Below, piece after piece: positions 54,560 to 64,000 of a stretch of DNA of 64,000 nt. Numbering within the stretch: position 1 is the first letter of the stretch; each line of letters starts with the position of its first letter. The stretch comes from Mermis nigrescens (taxonomy: Eukaryota > Nematoda > Enoplea > Mermithida > Mermithidae): positions 310,001 to 374,000 of the forward strand of contig JAVLUZ010000271.1 of the NCBI GenBank assembly GCA_036768485.1, read 5' to 3'. The translations under genes were made by a program, and so were the position numbers. The notes under the pieces are model-generated. The model ran no database searches, had not been told where the DNA came from, and saw only the letters and a list, made by a program, of their open reading frames with translations.

Positions 54560-55715
54560 AAATGTTTTTGCCATGTAGTCTTTGCTGGCATATGACTCTT
54601 CGCTAGAGTATGTACATATGTAGGTAGGGAGTAAATGCAGAATACGGGTTCCGTCAGAATTCCAAAAAATGGGTTTAGAAACTTCGGATTTTTAACAAAA
54701 TGTACTGTCTGATCATGAACTGATCATTGCATCTCGGAATATTTATGGATTTAAGCGCTAAATTCGTATTTTTCCTAAATCAGCATTAATATGTAAAATT
54801 CGTGTCGATAAAGGTTTTCTGACAGAAACTTACTTTTTGTGTTATTTCTGATACGCTGAGGTCGAATTTATTAAACTTTGTTTCAAAAAAATTTCCCAAA
54901 ACTTGATATACAAATTATTGCAAATTTTCAATTAAATTGCGTAAAAATCGATTTAAATAGCTAATGTTAACCCAAGCGGGATTAATATCGGCCCGATCAG
55001 TCTATAATTCTACTTTGTCTAAAACTAAGCCTGAGCCTAGGAAAAATATAAACAGGAAAGCGACTAACAGGATAAATGTCAAAACTTCAAAACTTGAATT
55101 GTGAACTTCAAGGCCCTGTCGCTCTCTAAATATCAGTTGAATTTTCGTGATACCTTCATTTCGCACTTTTATGTTGATTTTATGAAACTCTTATGAAAAA
55201 TCTGAACTTTTCGAAATGATTTTCAAATGCTTACGTCTCTTGAAAAATATAACCAACAGCTGCCATGTTGCAAGCAGTGAATTTTTCTCAAAACTCGAAA
55301 TTTTTCAAGCTCTGATTTTCTCAAGTTCCTTTTTCGTAAAATTTGTTTTCAGATTTTTTCTCCAGAATTTCAGATTATTCAATCAAATAGAGTTTGTTTA
55401 ATGCAATTTTACATGCTTTTCGACGAAATAGCCAAATAACACTTACAATCGGCAGAAAACGTAAATTTTTTCCCAAAAATCAAGCACTATATAGTTTGAA
55501 TTCAGCGCCGGGGTAATGAAATAACTAACATTCCTCTGCATTGCTTGTAGCTGCCTGCCTGTTTGAACCGGAATTTGAGTTCTAAATGTCTAAAGAAAGC
55601 GAAAATTCTTGCTTTGATGTTCAAAAAACTTAATTTTCATTTAAATTTTTTGTATAAATTAACTTTTGATTGGCGTTTCTGAGTTTTTGCAAGTTCCGGG
55701 TTTTTTCACTTCTTT
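54560..55715. other. No gene recognised
   Basis: AT-rich. A + frame at 55216-55401 translates to a phenylalanine-rich string without family resemblance. It leads into a pyrimidine-rich tract and the CTTTGACAG acceptor at 55720. Confidence 0.35.
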
Positions 55716-55720
55716 GACAG

Positions 55721-56307
55721 GTGGAGATTAGCAACATTGATAGTCAGCAAATGTCAATATTGCTGCATTTCATGTACTTTGATAAAAGATTTAAAATTGA
55801 TTTTAAATCTAGCCTTGTTACGACAGTGTGAGTTAAGCAGCAGAGCAATGAGATACAGGTCAGCCGGAGACAATCACAAGGGGCCGATAAGGACTGTGGA
55901 CCATACGTGGGCAGCAAGAAAATTCTGGGGGGGGGGTGCAAGATTTTTTTGAAGGTCAAAAAATGGCCTTAAAAATGGTGGTATGGCGACAATAACACCA
56001 TTTTTCGACGTTTCTCATCAAGCACTATCCATTGGCATCAAAAAATTGCGAAAAAGACGAAAAAATTTTCAAAAATTGAATTCTGGGGGGGGTATTTTGA
56101 TTTCTGGGGGGGTATTTTGGTTTCTGGGGGGGTGCATACCCCCCCCAAACCCGCCCCACGCCCAGGTGTGCTGTGGACCATACATGGACGTTGAAAAGTT
56201 TGAGGAACTCAGATATTTGATAGACCCCTATGAATTAAATTTTGGTAAAATTTTTCCTGGTTTCAAACACCCAGAACTCAGAAATTCGGTTGCAGTCCGC
56301 AAATAGT
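55721..56307 (+). pseudogene. Possible decayed terminal exon split by a MITE
   Basis: After a strong acceptor (TTTTCACTTCTTTGACAG), one frame reads VEISNIDSQQMSILLHFMYF and DKRFKIDFKSSLVTTV. Then comes a single TGA (55828-55830), then VKQQSNEIQVSRRQSQ, GADKDCGPY and, on the far side of the MITE at 55902-56170, MDVEKFEELRYLIDPY, ELNFGKIFPGFKHPEL and a stop at 56305. The frame is kept across the pre-insertion junction. The first part is vaguely like the end of a BTB fold (weak). Alternatively the exon ends at the GTGAGT donor at 55828, which overlaps the TGA. Host gene remnant or real gene with alternative splicing; family unknown. Confidence 0.4.
55902..56170 (+). mobile_element. Family-B MITE, 269 bp, TSD CTGTGGAC
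   Basis: Starts CATACGTGGGCAGCAAG and ends ACGCCCAGGTGTG, with perfect octamers CTGTGGAC at 55894-55901 and 56171-56178. It is one of the most complete family-B copies, containing TGCAAGATTTTTTTGAAGG, CATCAAGCACTATCCATTGG and three G-runs separated by TATTTTGATTTCTG-type spacers. Confidence 0.9.
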
Positions 56308-56309
56308 CT

Positions 56310-56950
56310 AGACTACCCATGGGCATGGGAAGTTCGGACCTCCCGAGAATCCAGCGGGTATCCTCCGAACCCCAAATAAAATCGATAGGCTCACAGAATT
56401 GAGTTTTCAGTGCTATTTTTGTCGATCTTGCCTCATCAGACCCCCAGAATTTAGCCGCGGCATATGTATGGTATGAACCTCTCCAAGAATCTGGAGGCCG
56501 TGCCTAGCTCCCAATGTGATTCATCATAAAATCGAATTTTTGGCACTATTTTTCGGCGATTATGCACCAATAAGACCCGTTAATTTGGCTGGTGTACATA
56601 TATATCGACGTAGTCTTGAGTTATACAGGATGAGAAATAAAAAATAAAAATTAAATTTAGGCTAAGTGATGTTGACTTATGTAAGTGTCTATAAGGGCAA
56701 GCTTGATAAATTGTAAGTATTGTGACCTGCTTGCTTCCAGGTGCATTATGTTGCCCGTTTTATCGACAAAAATGTTCCTTATTCTTTTTTTGCATTCCTT
56801 GTATTTGTCATATATATTTGCAAGAAAATATAGATTTTATTTCGAAATTATCTTTGTACCAATAAAAATTTATTTTATGAAAAATCCATAAAGTGCGTCT
56901 GGTTTTAATCTCAGAAATACCTATTCCACTTAACAGCATTTTTTCGTGGT
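56310..56950. other. No gene; diverged MITE debris
   Basis: CCCATGGGCATGGGAAGTTC (56318) to GCGGCATATGTATG (56471) looks like a further CATAC-ended MITE with eroded ends, and a similar AGAATCTGGAGGCCG fragment follows. The rest is AT-rich. Confidence 0.4.
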
Positions 56951-56969
56951 GAGTAGGTATGCTTGCTTT

Positions 56970-57125
56970 GGGGGAACGGGACGTTTGGGCGCAGCCGATT
57001 TGGCACGACCGTTTTAACGCGGCCGTTTGGGTGCAAGGCATTTTGGCAAGGGACACTTTGGCGCGGCTGTTTTGGCGCAACAGTATGCTTCTTATAAAGG
57101 GACGTTTCAGCGCGGCCATGTTGGC
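56970..57125. repeat. GC-rich ~18-bp degenerate tandem repeat
   Basis: Repeated GGCGCGGCCGTTTTGGCGC-like units, for example GGCGCAGCCGATTTGGCACG and GGCGCGGCTGTTTTGGCGC, with insertions. Open frames on both strands across it arise from the repeat. Confidence 0.65.
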
Positions 57126-57472
57126 CCAAGTGGACCAGACGCGTACATTAAATACACACCACGTGCATACACAGTACAAAATCATTTTGGTGTATGTATT
57201 TAAGTATATAAATAGATAGGTACAAGAGTAGTCCGGATCGCTATCTTATAGTGTGTGTGGTCTTATAATATAGGCATAGTTGCTTCTTGGCCCGAAACCG
57301 AGGTCGCGCCAGGGAGCAAATGGCTTAAGGGCCTGCCCAGACCTTCTTGTGAGCCTAAGGAGTGCCTGGAGAGCCCCAGTAAGGCTAACGAGTACCTGGA
57401 GGGTCCTAAAAATGGGATTCATCCACATTTTAACGATTTTTTAAAGTAACAGTTGGTTCCAAAACAACTTTG

Positions 57473-57476
<4 letters not shown>

Positions 57477-57506
<30 letters not shown>

Positions 57507-57535
57507 TATGTATGTATGTGTGTGTATATGTGTGA
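57477..57535. repeat. (TG)n/(TATG)n microsatellite
   Basis: About twelve TG units, then TATG repeats and a second short TG run. Flanked by unremarkable sequence. Confidence 0.9.
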
Positions 57536-57999
57536 GTGATTGTGTGTCTGTCTGCGTGCTAGGGGTACACAAGCGCATTGATTATTTTACGGGCCTTTGG
57601 CCATTCATAATACAAAATTTTGTCCTAATACATTTTAATTTGGTAGTCAGGCGCTAGTACCTTTTGAATTTTTTCAACAGCATCAAGATCGTATTTATCT
57701 TTATCATCTTAAGATCAGCTTTGTGCATTAGATCTAAAGCTAACCGTTTTTGCAGAGTACTTCGGCTGTTATCTTCTTTCCTGATAGACTCCCACTTTGG
57801 GCTGTTCTAGCTTTGCTATTCCTGTAACAACAGCGCGGGAAAGTGATAAATTATCATTTGATGCAGTTTTAATGATACTAATAAATAGATAGACTATTAT
57901 AAAATGTTTAAAAATGGAAAAGTGTTAAAGCAAATTAAGACCCTAAAATGGGGTATAGTAGCGTGGAAAAGCTATATGATGAGAGGGTTAAAAAAGTAA

Positions 58000-58860
58000 A
58001 GAAAAAAATAGACCGGTCCTATGTGAAACGATGGCCGGTAAAGTAGCCGACCTACACATTGCACAACCCACCCTCAAGCGGTATTCTCAAAATAAAGTAT
58101 TGATAAACAGCATTGATGAGCAAAGGCAAGCTGATATTATAGATATGCGTCTTTAAGCAAGTTTAACAATAATATTAAGTACCTCTTGAATTGCAAAGGC
58201 AAATTTTTAAAATACACATGGTCTGTTCCTATGAAATCCAAAAATTTCAGGAATTCTCTAAAATTTTATATCAAAGCATTTTAAATTCATCTAATCGAAA
58301 ACTGTACAAGCTGCAAATAGACGCAGATACAAAATTCACATACAAAAAGGAATTTCAGAAATTTCTAAAATCTGAATCTATTTTATTACAACTAAAAGCG
58401 GAACAAAAGCTGGCATAGTTGAACGTTTAAATCGAATGCTTAAAGAACGTATGGGGTGCTACTTCACCATTGTTAAAAAATTATAATCACTACAAGCATC
58501 GTATGATAGGTACATTAAAAGCTAACATGACCCCTAAAGATGAGACGCGAATTTAAAACAGAGTATTTCGGATTGAGGATTGATAAACAGAACGTTACTT
58601 TTTAATTTTATATTGGCGATAAAGTCCGACAAGTTAAGCGCACATTTGAAAAGGGGTTTTGGTCCAATTGAACCAAGAAAATTTTCCATAATTGGAGAAA
58701 GATATGCTTGTACACCACCCATCCATGTTTTACAAGACCAAATGGGCGAAAAAGTTGAGGGTATTTTTACAAACCTGAACTGCAAAAATTGAAAAATTAA
58801 GTACGCTGGTGAAACTAACCCTGAAAAGTTTGATTCCTGGGTCACAAACCTAATAAAGTT
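58000..58860 (+). pseudogene. Polinton/Maverick-type integrase remnant
   Basis: Pieces of a retroviral-type integrase of the kind carried by Polintons appear in order on the + strand but in changing frames: SIDEQRQADIIDMR near 58112 (region of the first catalytic Asp), LNSSNRKLYKLQIDADTKF (58284 on, where relatives have a Asp in QTDAGTEF), IVERLNR near 58420 with the catalytic Glu, and a C-terminal GDKVR then GEKVEGIFTNLNCKN near 58617-58790. Frames break at least five times, so no working enzyme is possible. Polintons are large virus-like DNA transposons; only fragments are present. Assignment is from motif resemblance. Confidence 0.65.
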
Positions 58861-59469
58861 ATGAATAGTAAGTATTCTGTATGTCTAATAAAAGTCGAAG
58901 ATTGAGATCAGCCGATGTTTTTTCAATTATGTGTTGTATCGTTTGTCACAATATATTTATTTGTTTAATGATGCAATCGGAGATAATTTTGGCTAAAAAT
59001 AAGTGAGCAAGACAATCGTACATTGCTCGAATTTGATGAGAATGCTATTTTGAGCTTCTCAAAGTATATCAGAAAAGCATTAAAAAAGGCGATTTTTACC
59101 TCTGATTCAAATTATGGGAATTCTTAAGTCCTGAGCCGAAATTTTACTTTGCAAACCATTAGACAATACATATAGACAAGCACATAATCTCATCCATGTC
59201 TAACGTTTCAATTTGAAGCTTCGCACAGTTTGGAAAATCGTTTGTGGAGTTTGCACATTTTTTTGTAAAATTTGTGAAATTTGTTGTAAACTTCAGAAAA
59301 TTTTTGTAAAGTTTAGAAAAATTTTTTGCAGAGTTTGGATATAATTTTGCTGCAGGTAATTAATTTGACTGGGATAAAAGTCTATGAAGACTTACTGTAT
59401 TTAATTTTAGATACAAAAATGCACGTTTAATTAACTCCTGATAATTTAAGTATTTGGTTGGAATATCAT

Positions 59470-59830
59470 ATAGGACAGGCAGCCCAAAATGGCTATATGG
59501 GTTGAAGTGGTTTGAAGGGCATTCCATACTTGCATGGTATTAGCCGTGACAGCTTTTTTCGTTCGCTTTTTTTGAATGGCAATCCCTGTTTTGCAATGTA
59601 TTGGTAAGCAAGTTGGAAAGCATGCTATGGTTGCAGGTTCAAACATAGCATCTGATTTAGCCTAGTGGAATTCGCTTTTAGGATCTACTAAGGAACATTC
59701 AAAGCAAGAAGCTGCTGAATTGTTTGATGAGGCCTCTAAATCTCTACAGCAGCGGCAAGGAGAGGGTCTTGGTAGTCGTCCAAAGTCTATAAACACTAGC
59801 ACAATAGATGCTTTTTTCAAAAAACTATGA
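59470..59830 (+). pseudogene. Polinton minor-capsid-like ORF remnant
   Basis: After degraded sequence reading GQAAQNGYMG and GIPYLHG, a frame reads VLQCIGKQVGKHAMVAGSNI, an in-frame TAG, then SKQEAAELFDEASKSLQQ and STIDAFFKKL before TGA at 59828-59830. A hydrophobic glycine-rich start, a KxVGKxA..GxNIASDL core and a basic tail are typical of the small minor-capsid-like protein of Polintons and related viruses. It lies 600 bp after the integrase remnant on the same strand, as debris of one element would. At least one stop and one frameshift. Confidence 0.5.
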
Positions 59831-59924
59831 CACTTATAGACGTAAAATCATTTTTTAACCTGATTGTTGGGCCATTTATAGACTGAAACCTTACAATTAT
59901 AACAAGCAGACACAATTAGGTTGC

Positions 59925-60155
59925 ACATTGGCTAAGTAACCGGTAATCATATTGCACATTGGCGAAGCATTTTTTTGCAGCTGGTATCGGGCATTGTCAA
60001 AGCAGTGTGGTGACGCATATTGCAAATTGGCGGAGCATTTTTTATAGCTGGCTGCTCTCTTTGATGTACGTGCATTGGCAGCCTGTTTGGAATTTATAAT
60101 AAGCGCATTGGCGAAGCATTTTTTATGGTGCAAATTTATCAACGCATTTTGTTGA
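59925..60155. repeat. ~75-bp tandem repeat, three units
   Basis: ATTGGCGAAGCATTTTTT recurs starting near 59959, 60036 (with GGCGGAGC) and 60108, with GCATATTGCA / GGTGCAAATT spacers. The minus-strand frame across it (KKCSANLQYASPHC..) is a by-product of the repeat. Confidence 0.65.
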
Positions 60156-60159
60156 CATA

Positions 60160-61400
60160 CAAAGCAATTTTTTTACAATCAGTTTAAAAGGAGTACCGAG
60201 ACTTGCTAGCCTGCATGGGCAACGCTATAATATAGCCCTGTGTTATAAGACGGGCAGCTCTTGAATAAAGCATATACAGGGCTTAAGTATAGCCAAAATG
60301 CCAAGTGTGCATAAAGATATACATGTGTCAAAATGTGTTAGGACCTGCATTAGAGTGAGAATGACTTGAAGGGGATAGGGGGTGGTCCCTCCTTCTCCCA
60401 GCCCTGCGATACCTAATCATTTTTCAGGGTCAAAAAAGGTAAGACTGTTCTCAGAGAGGCTGCTTTTGCAACACATTTCTTTATATCCTCTGTGCACACA
60501 GTAAAGTGATAAGAATTATTGATAAATTTGAGGCAGGGATCGTCTCTTTCTTCGCTTGTACAGTGTATCCCTGCACAGACTTGTGTGTATCCCCTATATA
60601 CAGTGTGTAGGCCATCTCGGGTTGTCTTAGGCACGCCCAAACAAGTCTGAGCATGTCTCAACATGTTTTGCCCGAAAGCTGGATTTGAAAGTCTATAAAT
60701 AAGGATTTTTACAACTGAAATATAATTTCTGACAAAAGTCAAAGTATTACTACGACCAACATTGTCAAATCTCGTGTTACTGGTTTCAGTGGTGCTTCTA
60801 AGCAGCCTCCATTGATAGACGCCAGTAATCTCTTAGGTGCCGATTCAAACCAATCGCAGTTTCCAAAGCGCAAGCGCACCAATATATACTGTATGTGATT
60901 AATTGTTTACACATCAAAGCAGGTTAGCAATGCATGAGAATTCTACGCATTTAGGATCTAGGTTCAGATGGCCCTAATGTGCCTCTCTTTTTCGATTAAG
61001 AAGTAAATTACTTACTCATTTTGACGTGAAACAGGTAGTACCAGAATGCATGTATTGTAGCGCATACCTAACACATATTGTACGTTTTATTTAATTCGCG
61101 TCACATACTAACACGAGGTAAAATAATTGCGTTTAGTCTAAACAATTTGAACTTTTCAACTTCAATCACGAATATTATTATAACTATATACAGCAATTAC
61201 CTATGCATTATAGCTTTTATTAACTATATTTATTCTCAACAACACGTTACGTTCATCTAATACAAAACTTTATAGGTATAAAACCCAGGAATAAGCTGCA
61301 TTAAAGCTTCACTATTTGTGGGTTAATCTGGGAATACTCGATTAAAGTTGTCTGTTTAATCAATTTCTGATTAAAAACTGTTGTTTAGCTGATTAAATTA
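60160..61400. other. No gene recognised
   Basis: A minus frame at 60413-60742 is open for 109 codons but resembles nothing known. A short + frame near 60770-60895 ends in a basic FPKRKRTN stretch. TATAAAAC at 61277 followed by about 130 bp leads into the gag remnant and could be an old retroelement promoter (inference). Confidence 0.35.
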
Positions 61401-61433
61401 TACTAACTGTTGTTTATAAACATTGATTGCATT

Positions 61434-62050
61434 TCAAATTTGAAATTGATGTTTACTCGTTTGCAAGCAATGCAAGAAATGAGTGATGCTCTCAAGGAAA
61501 TCCGTGATTCATTAGCAACAAGGCAAGAAGGTCCTCCAATCAGCTTACCATCCCTTAAGGCAGCAGACCAAGATTTCTTTTATGGAAGAACAGGCGGTAA
61601 TGTTAATATATGGCTAGATCAATTTAATCAGTATGCTCAGGCTTTATATTGATCTGATCAATATAAAAGGGCTATTTTACCAACGTTCCTATGGGAAACT
61701 GTCAGGGTTACATTCAATAAAATCCTATCTGATCGAAGATCAGTAATATCATATGACAAAATGGAGGAACTATTGTGGCAAAGATACTTATCAGCTTACA
61801 CAAGTGATATAAAATTAGTGGAATTACATATCAGACAACAACAACCATATGAAAAAGTACTGCAATATGCAGGGGATATACAACAGCTTACCAATAAATC
61901 TTACCCGGTACTTGGATGCAAGGTACATGATAAACTAATGCGAAAATTCTTTCTAGCTGGACTTTTGCCTGAACTATGGCGCATTGTACTTTGAAAAATC
62001 CACAAAGCCCTGCAGCAGCACAAACAGCAGCTCGAGAGGCTGAAACTCAA
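61434..62050 (+). pseudogene. LTR-retrotransposon gag (capsid) remnant
   Basis: Two frames in register, 61434-61649 and 61653-61994, separated by one TGA (61650-61652), encode a retrotransposon capsid-like protein: NVNIWLDQFNQYAQALY, then QYKRAILPTFLWETVRV, KMEELLWQRYLSAYTSD, QYAGDIQQLTNKSY and RKFFLAGLLPELWRIV. The W-x-x-Q-F and F-x-x-GL-x-PE-x-x patterns are those of Ty3/gypsy-type gag. A coiled-coil-like start (MQEMSDALKEIRDSLATRQE) precedes it. A frameshift after 61994 shifts the PQSPAAAQTAAREAE continuation. Non-functional; described as an old genomic copy only. Confidence 0.75.
61643..61667. repeat. Perfect 12-bp palindrome around the gag stop codon
   Basis: TTTATATTGATC, T, GATCAATATAAA. 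The TGA that breaks the gag frame lies inside this palindrome. Confidence 0.8.
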
Positions 62051-62059
62051 TTTACTCAA

Positions 62060-62148
62060 TTTACTCTGTGAAAAGTCCTATTTTTCCGTTTTTTTCTGAA
62101 TTTTGGGGGTCCGGACCCCGCCAGTCCCCCCCCACAGCTACGTGCATG
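62060..62148 (+). mobile_element. Family-A MITE fragment, right end
   Basis: TTTTTCTGAATTTTGGGGGT, CCGGACCCCGCCAGTCCCCC and CACAGCTACGTGCATGG match the right end of family A (compare 23820-23875 and 38340-38413). It directly follows the gag remnant. Confidence 0.6.
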
Positions 62149-62149
62149 G

Positions 62150-62830
62150 TATTCTGTAGTGTATGCAAGAGAAAGGACAAAAGGTCCACAGTCTTCCAAC
62201 AGATCTCCCCAAACTTCTGAGCCAGGAGGATCACCAGCAGACTGCAGAACTTTTGCATGAAAACTAAGAAAACGTGCATAATACTTAACAAGATTATGAG
62301 GCAAATAAAAATGAAAATATGGGTTTAACCTAAAATGAATAAAACAGCCTATTGCATTGTTCCGCTAAGTACTAAACTGGACGTACAAGTGTCAGGAGGG
62401 GTTCAGACCTCCCAGCTTAATTAGAACTCAAATTTTCCCTAAGGATTTTTTGAAAATTGAAGAGAAAGTTTCAAAGTTGATCAATCATACTAGGTGACCA
62501 TAATTTATACTGATGGTTGCAAATACGATATATTTCATAGAAAAATACTATACCTACCTAGGCACTGCTCTCTCATTGTGTAGCAAATGTAAATGATAAT
62601 TTTATCAGATAAAGCACAACTTTACAGGATTTCAAAATCATCAATATTGCGTTATACAATTTGAAGATGAAAAATGAATTTTAGTCCATAACGGATACAA
62701 GAACGCGGGCGTAATAATTAACTTTCGAAAACAAAGTTTCACGAATTGTTCAAATTGATTGCGATTTATATATACTAAATCGTAATGACGAAATATAACT
62801 GTTCAAGTCTGTCGACGATCAGTAAATATA
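62150..62830. other. No gene recognised
   Basis: Minus frames at 62056-62304 start in the MITE fragment and carry no domain. Remaining sequence is AT-rich without repeats I recognise. Confidence 0.35.
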
Positions 62831-62839
62831 TCAATTAAA

Positions 62840-63720
62840 TCGATAAGGCTTCTGGAAAATTGTCATCGTGATCTGAATACAAACCATATAGATACAAAAC
62901 TTCAAGGCGTTTGGCATCATAGAAAAACTTCGAACCGCGTCTTTATCACTATCGAAAAACCCTAAACTTCTTATACACAGTTCGCGCGGATTAAAATACT
63001 TTAAAATGCGGGAAAAGTCCATATCTAAATCGATTGAATGCAAACACAATTTTTGCAGCAAATGGCGATACGAAGGTATCCAAGAATCACTAAATAAAGG
63101 TACTAGTTTTAATTCGACTGTCTTTTAGTTGCACCGTCAATCAGATAGGGCTCGAGGATTTTGCCACCCCAGTATTCCATAATTCGCATGTTTCGTAACA
63201 CCAATTTCGACGGGTTGCATACCTTAAGTATCTTCTTCAACAGCCGATTCTCTTGCCACTAAGGTAGATCGTTGCAAGCTGCTTGTATATGTTTATTTCA
63301 ATGGTAGGATCGCCTTAAGAGAGAAAGTACCAAAAATAAATTATATGTATGAAAAAAGAGTGATACCAGCGATAAAAAACTAATAAGGTGCATTAAGTGC
63401 ATACAAGGGTGCATAGTAATATAGTAGTACAAAGTACATACAAAGTAGTACAAAGTAGTGCATAGTAGTACAAAGTACATATAGGCAGAAGGCGCATACT
63501 AAAAATGTAACGTGTTGATTTCCAGGGTTGTATTTCGGATGGCTCCCATTGCTCAAATGCTGCGCCGCAAAAATCACTGACAAAAACCGACAGCCAAATG
63601 TATGGCAACGGGCCATTGCTGACGCTCCAGTACTTTCCGCCATCCTTGCATACACGCTCAATCTCATACGGCTGGTAAAGTTGAGGTAACTGAATATCTC
63701 GTGCAAAAAGTAGCCTGACG
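62840..63720 (-). pseudogene. Possible F-box-like gene or pseudogene
   Basis: On the minus strand three protein-like pieces follow each other. First, near 63706-63600, EIFSYLNFTSRMRLS in one frame and WRKVLERQQWPV in another, together reminiscent of an F-box (IFSYL..L..VCKRW). Second, near 63262-63135 after a CCTTAG acceptor, NRLLKKILKVCNPSKLVLRN and MRIMEYWGGKILEPYLID. Third, 63100-62840, LLQKLCLHSIDLDMDFSRIL and KYFNPRELCIRSLGFFDSDK, like leucine-rich F-box-associated sequence. F-box proteins recruit substrates to SCF ubiquitin ligases. The first piece needs two frame changes and splice phases do not all agree, so a pseudogene or a chance likeness is possible. Confidence 0.3.
63414..63482. 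repeat. TAGTACAAAG minisatellite
   Basis: Short tandem words AGTAGTACAAAGTACATA and AAAGTAGTGCATAGTAG repeated about five times. Minus-strand tyrosine/cysteine-rich frames across it are artefacts. Confidence 0.75.
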
Positions 63721-63724
63721 GTCA

Positions 63725-64000
63725 AATGTTGCTGAAAATTGACAGAATTAGAAATAAATAGATACAGTGTACAGAATACAAATATTTTTATATTTGAATA
63801 AATTTACATATAAATATCTATACAAATTTGCATACCTAAACTAATGCTGTCGTTTGTGTAATCCATGATAAAAATAATAATTTAGAGAGCAAAACTTTCT
63901 AAGGACTAAACAGCTCAAGACACAAAGTCCTGAGTGATATTTTTCATTTCGTTGTGCCTTATATACCCTGTTTTCAACTTCACTTATGCTCTCTCGCCTT
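63725..64000. other. No gene recognised at the right edge
   Basis: AT-rich sequence without an open frame or repeat that I can name. Confidence 0.35.

Noticed and set aside
56808..57185. 125-codon minus frame and its partners
   Set aside because: They run through the GC-rich 18-bp tandem repeat and have no domain.
59897..60142. 81-codon minus frame rich in Ala, Asn and Cys
   Set aside because: Produced by the ~75-bp tandem repeat.
63298..63480. Cys/Tyr/Leu-rich minus frames
   Set aside because: Produced by the TAGTACAAAG minisatellite.

Overview
The window is invertebrate-type eukaryotic DNA. It is AT-rich, gene-poor and full of introns and transposons, and I see no bacterial or organellar features. 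The one gene I can name with confidence is a six-exon Rap1 small GTPase on the + strand (22425-31879, 185 codons). Its sequence is close to animal Rap1, and its neighbours include Polinton, Helitron, Ty3/gypsy and CR1/Jockey-type LINE remnants, so an invertebrate animal is likely. I cannot name the species or phylum.

Layout. 1-4.1 kb: small repeats and a decayed LINE. 4.2-21.8 kb: repeat-packed DNA made of an inverted satellite pair, several families of short non-autonomous DNA transposons (MITEs), a long-armed foldback element and a 220-bp AT run. 22.4-31.9 kb: Rap1, whose introns 3-5 are built largely of MITE insertions and whose last intron appears to be GC-AG. 32-36 kb: more MITEs, some nested. 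36-41 kb: a duplicated unit, a minus-strand ORF, and a 2.2-kb Helitron filled with higher-order satellite DNA that interrupts that ORF. 41-50 kb: MITEs, a second foldback copy, a dead gypsy integrase and an unidentified open block. 50-57 kb: fragments that look like host exons, namely a six-cysteine PAN/Apple-like ORF and an exon carrying one stop codon and a MITE. 57-64 kb: Polinton integrase and capsid-like remnants, a retrotransposon gag remnant and a possible F-box-like pseudogene on the minus strand.

Main observation. At least six differently ended MITE families are flanked by 8-bp direct repeats that I could read base by base, which is the mark of hAT-type insertion. In this report, family A ends in CAGGCACGTAGC; B in CATACGTGGGC/CACACCTGGGCG; C in CAGTGTTTTTTTTGTAC; D in CATACATGCACAGC; E in CAGTGGCGGATC; F in CAGGCCCGTAGCC. 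They nest inside each other in a readable order. Several families, plus an unrelated satellite, carry the same small hairpin, GGCGC-TTC-GCGCC, and one element inserted exactly into it. One Tc1/mariner-like foldback and one Helitron complete the mobile set.

Limits. Percent identities, family names in databases and expression could not be computed. Apart from Rap1, all host-gene calls are tentative.
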